From: Thalassolituus sp.
Lineage (GTDB): Bacteria; Pseudomonadota; Gammaproteobacteria; Pseudomonadales; Oceanobacteraceae
Assembly (NCBI GenBank): GCA_029212275.1
Contig: JARGOI010000091.1
Span: forward strand, 3,240-8,637
Reading direction: 5' to 3'
DNA length: 5,398 nucleotides
Shown: positions 1-5,398 of the stretch, in pieces
Layout of the letters: every line of letters begins with the position of its first letter
Position numbering within the stretch: position 1 is the stretch's first letter
Position numbers and translations under genes: made by a program
The notes under the pieces: model-generated
What the model was told of the DNA's origin: nothing
What the model saw: only the letters and a program-made list of their open reading frames with translations
Databases searched by the model: none

Positions 1-26
1 TTACGACTAAGAGCCAGCCACCAAGA

Positions 27-653
27 ATGAAATCCTCGTTAAATGCTCAACAATTTTGTTCTCTACTCGATGAAAACGTCAGGACGGAGGATGATTTGCG
101 AGTTGAAGACTTGATACGGATATTTAATCAGCTGTTTTTAGATTCCGAAAATACGCAATTAATGGCAGGTTCGAGTGATCCAGAATATTTGCCCGCTGGC
201 AGTCACCATCCAGACGCTCATTATCAATATCATCGTATTCTGTTTGCACACGGCTTTTATGCCTCTGCACTGCACGAAGTTTCTCATTGGTGCATCGCTG
301 GTTCTGCTCGACGTTTGCTGCCGGATTATGGCTATTGGTATGAGCCCGATGGCCGCAGTGCCGAGCGTCAACGTGAGTTTGAGAAGGTAGAAGTCAAACC
401 TCAGTCTATCGAGTGGATTTTGTCCGAAGCCTGTGGACGCAAATTCATTATCAGTACGGATAACCTAGACGGTAACCCCGTCGAGGTAGGCGCTGGTCGT
501 GAGCGTTTTTGCGCAGCCGTGGTACAGCAAACTCAACATTACTTAAAGAATGGTCTGCCAGCGCGTGCAGAAGTATTAAAACAGGCGCTGTTAGCTTATT
601 ATCAACGACATCATGAATTTGGCGCACATCTGTTTGTGCCGGAAAATATTTAG
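27..653 (+). CDS. epmC: Elongation factor P hydroxylase (EpmC/YfcM family)
   Basis: This is the EpmC (YfcM) family enzyme, which in E. coli hydroxylates the conserved lysine of elongation factor P after EpmA and EpmB have added and isomerised a beta-lysine; it acts in the cytoplasm. Family hallmarks are visible: RILFAHGFYASALHEVSHW at residues 70-88, containing the metal-binding-type HEVSH (83-87), then CIAGSARR (89-96), DYGYWYEPDGR (100-110) and VEVKPQ (121-126). The core from DLIRIFN (28-34) onward matches my memory of E. coli YfcM, about 182 residues, so this 208-residue reading has some 20 extra N-terminal residues. The ATG at 27 has no spaced Shine-Dalgarno, whereas an in-frame TTG at 96 lies 5 bases after GGAGG and would give a 185-residue protein of family length. 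The frame is also open to the left edge, so the true start is uncertain. The stop lies 12 bases before rhlB. epmA, epmB and efp are not in the window. Identity is firm; the start is not. Confidence 0.93.
   Translation: MKSSLNAQQFCSLLDENVRTEDDLRVEDLIRIFNQLFLDSENTQLMAGSSDPEYLPAGSHHPDAHYQYHRILFAHGFYASALHEVSHWCIAGSARRLLPDYGYWYEPDGRSAERQREFEKVEVKPQSIEWILSEACGRKFIISTDNLDGNPVEVGAGRERFCAAVVQQTQHYLKNGLPARAEVLKQALLAYYQRHHEFGAHLFVPENI
86..98 (+). promoter_or_regulatory. Candidate internal ribosome binding site and TTG start of epmC
   Basis: GGAGG at 86-90 is followed after 5 bases by TTG at 96-98, in frame with epmC codon 24. This is a near-ideal Shine-Dalgarno arrangement, whereas the ATG at 27 has only AAGA directly abutting it. 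Starting here removes residues 1-23 and leaves the conserved core intact. The ATG at 91-93 between the two is out of frame. Because GGAGG can arise by chance inside Glu/Asp codons, this is a candidate only. Confidence 0.45.
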
Positions 654-655
654 AC

Positions 656-668
656 GGAGTAGGGTTTG
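656..668 (+). promoter_or_regulatory. Ribosome binding site and TTG start of rhlB
   Basis: GGAG at 656-659, just past the epmC stop at 651-653, is followed after 6 bases by TTG at 666-668. An in-frame TAG at 660-662 rules out an upstream start, and the next in-frame ATG is codon 98, already inside the helicase fold. The non-ATG start is therefore almost forced. The short gap suggests rhlB is translated from the epmC transcript. Confidence 0.8.
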
Positions 669-2051
669 TTAAAAAAACTGTTCGGACGCAGCAGTAAGAG
701 TGCTGGCAGTCATGCGGCTAATAAAAATAAGGTAAGCACACAGGTTCAAAAGAACACCAAGGCACCGACCCAAAGTAAGCCGCCAAGCCCAAAAGAGGGC
801 AACCCTTCTAAATCCAAGGCTGCTAAGACACATACCCAATCCGCCCCTGTCAGTAAGCCTAAGCCAGAAGTCACACCATGGTCGATTTCTGAGTTTGTGG
901 TTGAGCCAGCGGAAGGAAAAACACGTTTTCACGATTTAAATTTAACCGATGCGGTGATGCGCGGTATTCACGAACAAGGTTTCCAATATTGCTCGCCTAT
1001 TCAGGCTGAATGTCTTCCCGAAGCTCTTAAGGGCCGCGACACTATTGGCCAAGCACAAACAGGCACCGGTAAAACGGCGGCATTTTTGCTAACCATTCTC
1101 GATCGTCTGATCAGAAACCCGTTAGAAGAACGTTATGCCAGTGAGCCGCGTGCTTTAATTATTGCTCCGACTCGTGAATTGGCAATGCAAATTGGTAAAG
1201 ACGCTGAAACACTGACCCGATACACCGATTTGAACGTGGTGACTGTCGTGGGTGGGATGAATTATGAGGCTCAGCGTGCCATGTTGCGCGATCATGTGGT
1301 GGATATACTGATTGCTACACCAGGTCGTCTTATCGACTTTATGCGCAGCCAAGACGTTTTCCTCGATCAGGTAGAAGTTCTGGTTTTGGATGAAGCTGAC
1401 CGTATGCTCGACATGGGCTTTATTCCAGATGTCCGTCGCATTGTGCGCGCGACTCTGCCCAAAGAAGAACGCCAAACCTTATTGTATTCGGCGACCTTTA
1501 ACTACGACGTACGAATTTTGATTGATCAGTGGACAATCAACCCGCATCAAGTTGTGATTGAGCCAGAACAGGTGACCACCGATCGTGTTGAACAAAAGTT
1601 ATATCTAATTGCCGAGAGTGAAAAGTTTAATATCCTCAAGCGCGTATTGGATGAAGAAAAACCTGAGCGTTTGATTATCTTTGCTAATCGCCGCGATTTA
1701 ACGCGTAATTTATGCGATAAGTTGAACAAACATGGGCACAAGGCAGTCCTTCTTTCTGGTGAAGTGCCGCAAGAAAAACGCATTCGCACATTAGAGCGTT
1801 TTCGCGAAGGGCAAGTGAATATCTTAGTGGCCACCGATGTGGCGGGTCGAGGTATTCACGTTGAAGGTGTAACGCATGTAGTGAACTATACCTTGCCAGA
1901 AGATCCAGAAGATTATGTACACCGCATCGGTCGTACCGGTCGAGCAGGGGCAAAAGGTGTATCGATCAGTTTGATTTCGGAAGACGATGCGTTTGTACTT
2001 CCAGATTTAGAAAAGTATCTAGGCACCAAGCTTGAGCTTACTCAACCGTAA
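666..2051 (+). CDS. rhlB: ATP-dependent DEAD-box RNA helicase RhlB
   Basis: This is a complete 461-residue DEAD-box helicase of the RhlB family, which unwinds structured RNA in the cytoplasm and in E. coli works in the RNase E degradosome. All core motifs are intact: Q motif ending at PIQ (111-113), motif I AQTGTGKT (130-137), Ia PTRELA (168-173), GG (196-197), Ib TPGR (218-221), II DEAD (242-245), III SAT (275-277), IV LIIFAN (336-341), V ATDVAGRGIH (389-398) and VI HRIGRTGR (419-426). The segment EFVVEPAEGKTRFHD (76-90) and GFQYCSPIQAE are typical of Pseudomonas-type RhlB. Residues 1-70 form a low-complexity tail rich in Lys, Ser, Thr and Pro, probably disordered and RNA-binding. The protein ends soon after the second RecA domain and lacks the basic C-terminal tail of the E. 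coli enzyme. SrmB, RhlE and DeaD are less likely given the EFVVEP/GKTRFHD lead-in and the VATDVAGRGIHVEGV form of motif V. It starts with TTG and lies 12 bases after epmC. Confidence 0.94.
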   Translation: MLKKLFGRSSKSAGSHAANKNKVSTQVQKNTKAPTQSKPPSPKEGNPSKSKAAKTHTQSAPVSKPKPEVTPWSISEFVVEPAEGKTRFHDLNLTDAVMRGIHEQGFQYCSPIQAECLPEALKGRDTIGQAQTGTGKTAAFLLTILDRLIRNPLEERYASEPRALIIAPTRELAMQIGKDAETLTRYTDLNVVTVVGGMNYEAQRAMLRDHVVDILIATPGRLIDFMRSQDVFLDQVEVLVLDEADRMLDMGFIPDVRRIVRATLPKEERQTLLYSATFNYDVRILIDQWTINPHQVVIEPEQVTTDRVEQKLYLIAESEKFNILKRVLDEEKPERLIIFANRRDLTRNLCDKLNKHGHKAVLLSGEVPQEKRIRTLERFREGQVNILVATDVAGRGIHVEGVTHVVNYTLPEDPEDYVHRIGRTGRAGAKGVSISLISEDDAFVLPDLEKYLGTKLELTQP

Positions 2052-2078
2052 CATTTGCGGATTTAGTGTTCTCGATGA

Positions 2079-2110
2079 AGATAGCGCGGCTAACATTGGC
2101 TGCGTTATCT
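2079..2110 (+). terminator. Hairpin after rhlB, possible transcript 3' end
   Basis: Positions 2079-2090 and 2099-2110 pair as a continuous 12-bp stem (AGATAGCGCGGC with GCTGCGTTATCT), including two G-U wobbles, around the 8-base loop TAACATTG. It begins 27 bases after the rhlB stop. No run of T follows directly, so it is not a standard intrinsic terminator. It could protect the mRNA 3' end from exonucleases or act with Rho. Calling it a terminator is inference; the stem itself is plain in the sequence. Confidence 0.4.
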
Positions 2111-2130
2111 GACACCTTAATGATTATGTT

Positions 2131-2158
2131 TTGACATTAACTATCGGTTTTTTATTAT
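2131..2158 (+). promoter_or_regulatory. Sigma70-type promoter of the secreted-protein gene
   Basis: A perfect -35 box TTGACA (2131-2136) is followed after 16 bases by TATTAT (2153-2158), a five-of-six match to the -10 consensus TATAAT. Transcription would be expected to begin about 7 bases on, near G2165, only about three bases before the ATG at 2168. The AT-rich stretch 2148-2167 supports an easily melted region. The -35 box overlaps the right arm of an inverted repeat, TTAATG (2117-2122) and CATTAA (2135-2140), which could be an operator. No experiment supports this; the call rests on box quality and spacing. Confidence 0.6.
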
Positions 2159-2167
2159 TTATTTGTT

Positions 2168-2740
2168 ATGACAAATTATCGTAAAACGTATTTAATTCCT
2201 TTGCTCGCAGCGTTTTTTAGCACTGGGTTTATTGCTGTGAGCCAAGCAGAGTCTCAAGCGGCTGACTCCCATACGGATCAATCGACAGTCACTGCGGCTG
2301 GGACTTCAATATCAAGCAATACTGCTTCGCCAATCTCTACGCCAAGCTCTACGCAAACGACTAAGGAAAAAGTCACTTTAACACCGCAATGGGTTGAAGC
2401 ATTTCTGCATGACACAAATTCTGAACTGTTAGACGGCAGTGAAAACGACCAAGTGATGTCGTATTACTATTTTGGTGAATTCGGTGACAAGACGCTGATG
2501 GGATTGGAGCGGGTGCGCGCCAGTGATTATTTTCAACTGTTCACTATTATGGTTTTTGATGGTGAAACACTGCATGGCTATTATCACAATGTTTACACCT
2601 TACCGCTTGGATTGGATAAGGAGGGCGAGATTGAGTTTCCTAAAGATTATCAGCCAACGAAACTGCCTTCGCTTGGACGAGATTATTATCCCGACCTATG
2701 CATTCTTGATCAAACGTGCGTGAGTTTTGTTTTTAAATAA
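2168..2740 (+). CDS. Putative secreted protein of unknown function
   Basis: I do not recognise this 190-residue protein. It begins with a clear Sec signal peptide: basic start MTNYRK, hydrophobic segment about 8-24, and a likely cleavage after SQA (25-27), so the mature protein is exported, probably to the periplasm. A Ser/Thr/Ala-rich linker (about 33-66) leads to a compact domain (70-190) rich in aromatic residues, including YYYFGEFGDKTLMG (99-112), DYFQLFTIMVFDGETLHGYY (120-139) and two cysteines (178, 184) that could form a disulfide near the C-terminus. There is no lipobox and no further membrane segment. The ATG at 2168 is preceded by T-rich sequence with no Shine-Dalgarno; no in-frame start lies between it and the upstream stop at 2138-2140, and later starts would destroy the signal peptide. 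It has its own promoter, is separated from rhlB by 116 bases, and converges with the hydrolase gene. That it is a real gene is likely; no function can be assigned. Confidence 0.78.
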   Translation: MTNYRKTYLIPLLAAFFSTGFIAVSQAESQAADSHTDQSTVTAAGTSISSNTASPISTPSSTQTTKEKVTLTPQWVEAFLHDTNSELLDGSENDQVMSYYYFGEFGDKTLMGLERVRASDYFQLFTIMVFDGETLHGYYHNVYTLPLGLDKEGEIEFPKDYQPTKLPSLGRDYYPDLCILDQTCVSFVFK

Positions 2741-2769
2741 CGAACTTAATAAACATCGAGTGCTTGAGT

Positions 2770-3519
2770 TTACCGAGCAAGAGTTATCTTTTCGCGAATT
2801 GCATTTTCCAACCAGTCTGGATCATCAATGGGTAAATCATGTCCAGCTGTGGGGTGGCTCGTCAGCGGCTTCTGCCAACGTTTAGCAATGATCTCACTGC
2901 ACTCAGGGCGCACTAAGCGATCGCACGTCGAGTTATACAGCCAAGCATTTTGAATGGGCGCCTGAACAGGGCCACGATAACGACTGGCCGCCGCCAGCTG
3001 AGTAAAGATATTTCGCCATTGCAGAGGATGGCTCTTGGCGAATGTTAGCCAATGTTCGCTCATGTCTTCTTGCACGCCATGATTAATAGTGAGATCCAAA
3101 ATCCCTTTCTCTAACCGATCTACCGATCCCAGCGCACCCAGAAATCGAAAAAACGCCAAAGCATTCATACGTTGCCAAGGTAAAGACAGATTGGCCAAGC
3201 TGGTGTTAATCAGGTGCAGCTGTAAAACTTCATTTGGATATTGTTTAGCCCATTCACTGGCGATCATGCCACCCATCGAAATGGCAATCAAAATGACAGG
3301 GCCCGTATGCTGTTTGCGAACATCATCGCGCAACACGGTCATCATGTCTTGGATAGAGGAGGGGGTTTGCTCTGAAAACCGATAGCCATTGCCCGGCAAC
3401 TCTGTTTCTATTACGGTAAATTCTTCACTAAAACGTTGTGGGAATTCTCCCCAATGAAAGCGACTGCGGATTAAACCGCGCAGCAACACGATGACCGGAG
3501 AGGTGTGCATGTCATTCAT
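2770..3519 (-). CDS. Alpha/beta-hydrolase fold protein
   Basis: This is a 249-residue cytoplasmic alpha/beta hydrolase when started at the ATG at 3519. A TTG two codons earlier (3525) is possible, and numbering here counts from that TTG. A full catalytic triad can be proposed: nucleophile Ser83 in the elbow AISMGG (81-86), Asp202 in YNSTCDRLV and His229 in TAGHDLP. Two motifs depart from consensus: the elbow is Ala-x-Ser-x-Gly rather than Gly-x-Ser-x-Gly, and the oxyanion-loop His-Gly is Arg16-Gly17 (LLRGLIRSRFHWG). ELPGNGYR (42-49) fits the strand/loop after beta4 in this fold, and a helical cap spans about 112-175. There is no signal peptide. The ATG overlaps the stop of the porin-like gene as TAATG, so translation is probably coupled. 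The substrate cannot be predicted; esterase, lipase-like or amide hydrolase activity are all possible. Fold assignment is firm. Confidence 0.86.
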   Translation of the reverse strand: MNDMHTSPVIVLLRGLIRSRFHWGEFPQRFSEEFTVIETELPGNGYRFSEQTPSSIQDMMTVLRDDVRKQHTGPVILIAISMGGMIASEWAKQYPNEVLQLHLINTSLANLSLPWQRMNALAFFRFLGALGSVDRLEKGILDLTINHGVQEDMSEHWLTFAKSHPLQWRNIFTQLAAASRYRGPVQAPIQNAWLYNSTCDRLVRPECSEIIAKRWQKPLTSHPTAGHDLPIDDPDWLENAIREKITLAR

Positions 3520-3521
3520 TA
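3517..3521 (-). promoter_or_regulatory. TAATG stop/start overlap coupling two genes
   Basis: On the minus strand the TAA stop of the porin-like gene (3521-3519) shares its last A with the ATG (3519-3517) of the hydrolase gene. The preceding bases hold only a weak purine match (TTTGGTAATG), so ribosomes ending the first gene probably restart on the second. This favours the ATG over the TTG at 3525 and indicates one transcript. Confidence 0.65.
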
Positions 3522-4241
3522 CCAAATATTAAAATAACGGTGCAAGCTGAATTGCAGAATTGTTCCTGCATCGTAATCCGAACCTAAGTTGGTGCGTTCG
3601 GCCGTTAAACGATAATCCCAATGGTTAAAGGTACGCGCTACGCCAACGCGAAAGTGCCAATAATCATCTGCATTTGCGCTGCCAAAGTTAGTGATTGCGT
3701 CCGGCTCTTGCAGGCGATGATTCGCAGTATAGATCTCGATTGAAAACTCACTGAGATTAAAGGTGTAAGCAATTTCACGCGAGTTGAATTTCTTATCTGA
3801 GCCAAAATAGTTGTCACCAAAGCGATAGCCAAACATCCAACCTTGGTTATATAAAAGTCTGACCACGGCTTCGTTATAGGCTTCGCCATCGACGTCGGTG
3901 TCGCCATGGAAGGTATAACGGTTAAGGCTAGTATCAACTGCCCAATTGCCATAAATCGGCAAGCTAAAACCAGCGTAAGCATCGACTTCTGCAAATACAC
4001 TATCTTCTTTACCACGGTCAACATTGCTGCTCCATAAACCGCCATAGAGTCCGCTGCTGTGTGTTCCTAGCAATCCTAGCTGCCAAGCAGGTTTGCCACG
4101 TGTTTGACTGATGCCATCACGCACAAACTCTGAAGTCACACCGGCGTCCGCAGTAATGCCCGCCTGTGAAGAAAGAGAAAAAGTGAGGGTGCAGCAGGCA
4201 AAAATACCTGTGCTTAACAAACGTTGCCACTGAGATGTCAT
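3519..4241 (-). CDS. TorF family putative outer-membrane porin
   Basis: This 240-residue protein matches the TorF family (TIGR02001, Gcw_chp), predicted small outer-membrane beta-barrels of proteobacteria with no settled substrate. A signal peptide is visible (MTSQWQRLL, then a hydrophobic stretch to about 22, cleavage after SQA at 25-27). The family signature follows directly: ITADAGVTSEFVRDGISQTRGKPAWQLGL (29-57), then HSSGLYGGLWSSNVD (61-75), with EVDAYAGFSLPI (85-96) as the next strand pair. The rest alternates polar and aromatic residues, as in transmembrane beta-strands, and ends FSLHRYFNIW with a terminal aromatic residue suited to assembly by the BAM machinery. The length is near the family norm. 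The ATG at 4241 has only a poorly spaced AAAG in front, so the ribosome site is weak. It lies 60 bases downstream of the M14 peptidase gene and overlaps the hydrolase gene by one base, suggesting an operon. Family assignment is strong; the transported compound is unknown. Confidence 0.88.
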   Translation of the reverse strand: MTSQWQRLLSTGIFACCTLTFSLSSQAGITADAGVTSEFVRDGISQTRGKPAWQLGLLGTHSSGLYGGLWSSNVDRGKEDSVFAEVDAYAGFSLPIYGNWAVDTSLNRYTFHGDTDVDGEAYNEAVVRLLYNQGWMFGYRFGDNYFGSDKKFNSREIAYTFNLSEFSIEIYTANHRLQEPDAITNFGSANADDYWHFRVGVARTFNHWDYRLTAERTNLGSDYDAGTILQFSLHRYFNIW

Positions 4242-4301
4242 CTTTATTAAACCGAGTCCACTAAATCAAAGGCGCTAAGTGTAACGGATAACTCGATGGC
4301 T

Positions 4302-5372
4302 TCACACAGTTGTCGTAATACGACCATCCGCAGAGTGATACCAACGCGCAATGGCGTCTTGCATCGTCAGTTGCTGCGCTTGCGGCGAGACCGGTGCCCA
4401 CTGCGGCATGGTGCGGGCTGCAGACAACAGAAAATCAAACAGCGCTAGATGGCGACGCAAAATACGCTCTTGGCGGTGCGGTAAAATAGGATTAAACAAA
4501 CTGTGGTAGCGAAACAAGTGGCGAGGATTCTTTTTCACCCATAACCAAGATCCCATCTCTAACGTCATAGGAATAAAACAGCTTCCTGGAGTACGTTTTT
4601 GGTGCTCATCGTAAATGTGGTCCCACAGATCACCATGAGTGGTGTAACTGGCGGCTTGGGGTTCAAATAAATAGTGCCCATGATGAGGATAGGTACTTTC
4701 AAATAACTCGGTAAGTGAAAGACCAGCCCCAATGCCTGGCCAAGGAGCAGTGCTGCGCGCGTAAGGAAACCAAACGCGATCACGGGTACCAAAACCAGAG
4801 TGGCAGTCGAGACTGAGGCAGTATTTTTGGTTTTTCAGTGATTCTAAGATGGTGTCACATAGGGCTGTGCTTTCTGGTTCCATGGATGCACCAAATTCAC
4901 CGCGATACCAGGGCAACAATTTGCTGATTCGTTGTCCACCCACCAGCCAAGGCACTTTACCTTCTGCTTCTATCGGGGCGTTACGCATTAAATCGACACC
5001 ACGGGCATTGGCACGAGTATTTTCTGCCATGCCACTGGGATTCACGATGGGCACAAACACTAAACGCACATGATTAAGTTGTTCTTGCAGTGCAGGGTCC
5101 CACTCTAAGCGACGCACTAAATACTCTAAAAATGCTAAAATCACTAGGGTGCCAATGCGTTCTATGCCATGCACACCACCGACTAAAGCCAATACCGGTG
5201 CTTCTGGAGCGGTGGTGCCCATTTCTAAGACATAAAATGGTAGGTGGTCGCCTTTATGCTCGACGTGTACCGGTACACGTATGCGCATATGACGTTGCCC
5301 TTCAGCGATGAGTTTTTCTAGTTCGACTAACTCTGGCAGTGCAGCTTTGATGTGAGAAATACGTTGTATCAC
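4302..5372 (-). CDS. M14 family zinc carboxypeptidase
   Basis: This 356-residue protein has the M14 metallocarboxypeptidase layout. The zinc ligands are H68 and E71 in GGVHGIERIGT and H191 in LDCHSGFG. The likely catalytic base is E272 in MTLEMGSW, and the substrate-carboxylate region is IVNPSGMAENTRANARGVDLMRN (109-131). The usual GVDLNRN is GVDLMRN, replacing the Asn equivalent to Asn144 of carboxypeptidase A with Met129. Enzymes of this family remove C-terminal residues from peptides or cleave related amide bonds, including cell-wall peptides and citrullinated or acylated amino acids; the substrate here is unknown. No signal peptide is seen, so it is probably cytoplasmic. The chosen start is GTG at 5372, with AAGG 11 bases upstream, but the frame stays open to the right edge (reading SEHKVLKS just before), so the true start may lie beyond the window. 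It is the first visible gene of the minus-strand block. Confidence 0.88.
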   Translation of the reverse strand: MIQRISHIKAALPELVELEKLIAEGQRHMRIRVPVHVEHKGDHLPFYVLEMGTTAPEAPVLALVGGVHGIERIGTLVILAFLEYLVRRLEWDPALQEQLNHVRLVFVPIVNPSGMAENTRANARGVDLMRNAPIEAEGKVPWLVGGQRISKLLPWYRGEFGASMEPESTALCDTILESLKNQKYCLSLDCHSGFGTRDRVWFPYARSTAPWPGIGAGLSLTELFESTYPHHGHYLFEPQAASYTTHGDLWDHIYDEHQKRTPGSCFIPMTLEMGSWLWVKKNPRHLFRYHSLFNPILPHRQERILRRHLALFDFLLSAARTMPQWAPVSPQAQQLTMQDAIARWYHSADGRITTTV

Positions 5373-5398
5373 TGATTTTAGGACCTTATGCTCGCTGG

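Noticed and set aside
1155..1475. A 106-codon open frame on the minus strand inside rhlB
   Set aside because: It lies opposite the conserved helicase motifs, has no ribosome site or recognisable product, and is best explained as a by-product of the rhlB coding sequence.
2117..2153. Intrinsic terminator made of TTAATG/CATTAA followed by the T-run at 2148-2153
   Set aside because: The stem is 6 bp and AT-rich with a 12-base loop, and the T-run is separated from it by seven bases; the same bases make a better promoter.
2741..2792. Possible bidirectional terminator between the convergent genes, with CTTG (2763-2766) and CAAG (2778-2781)
   Set aside because: The stem is only 4 bp with mismatches inside it and lacks an adjacent T-run on either strand, so it is not a supportable terminator.
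3089..3385. A 98-codon plus-strand frame opposite the alpha/beta hydrolase
   Set aside because: It is antisense to the catalytic elbow region of a well-supported gene and shows no domain or ribosome site.
3638..4045. A 135-codon minus-strand frame inside the TorF gene
   Set aside because: The overlapping frame encodes a complete family match with a signal peptide; this one has no recognisable features and no start signals.
4242..4301. Separate promoter or attenuator in the 60-base gap before the TorF gene
   Set aside because: The best -35/-10 pairs have wrong spacing or match half the consensus, and the inverted repeats (CGAGT/ACTCG, CACT/AGTG) are short and widely spaced.
1..5398. Mobile element, CRISPR array, toxin-antitoxin or defence system
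   Set aside because: There are no long direct or terminal repeats, transposase or recombinase motifs, or regularly spaced repeats. Five of the six genes belong to recognisable housekeeping or envelope families, and the sixth is a lone secreted protein.

Overview
The window reads as an ordinary chromosomal segment of a gammaproteobacterium. The RNA helicase resembles the Pseudomonas/Oceanospirillales type of RhlB more than the enterobacterial type, and an EF-P hydroxylase (EpmC/YfcM) and a TorF-type outer-membrane protein fit the same group. Base composition by eye is moderate and even, and I see no insertion sequence, phage gene, CRISPR array, tRNA or rRNA. The genus cannot be fixed from the sequence alone; a marine Oceanospirillales-like bacterium is an inference.

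Layout: there are six genes in two converging blocks. On the + strand, epmC (27-653) is followed after 12 bases by rhlB (666-2051), a tight pair that is probably co-transcribed. A 116-base gap follows, holding a 12-bp hairpin and then a strong sigma70-like promoter. The promoter lies almost on top of the start codon of a 190-residue secreted protein of unknown function (2168-2740). On the - strand, reading right to left, are an M14-type zinc carboxypeptidase (4302-5372, possibly extending beyond the window), a TorF-family beta-barrel protein (3519-4241) and an alpha/beta hydrolase (2770-3519). The last two share one base of a TAATG stop/start overlap. The two blocks meet tail to tail across 29 bases at 2741-2769.

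Functions: epmC finishes the post-translational modification of elongation factor P, and rhlB unwinds structured RNA during mRNA decay, so the + pair concerns translation and RNA turnover. The - block combines a cytoplasmic-looking metallopeptidase, an outer-membrane protein and a small hydrolase. A shared role in handling an imported amide or ester compound is possible but only inferred from order.

I did not find a convincing new multi-gene system. The points most worth a second look are the probable leaderless mRNA of the unknown secreted protein, that protein itself, the alternative TTG start of epmC, and departures from consensus motifs in the alpha/beta hydrolase and the M14 peptidase.
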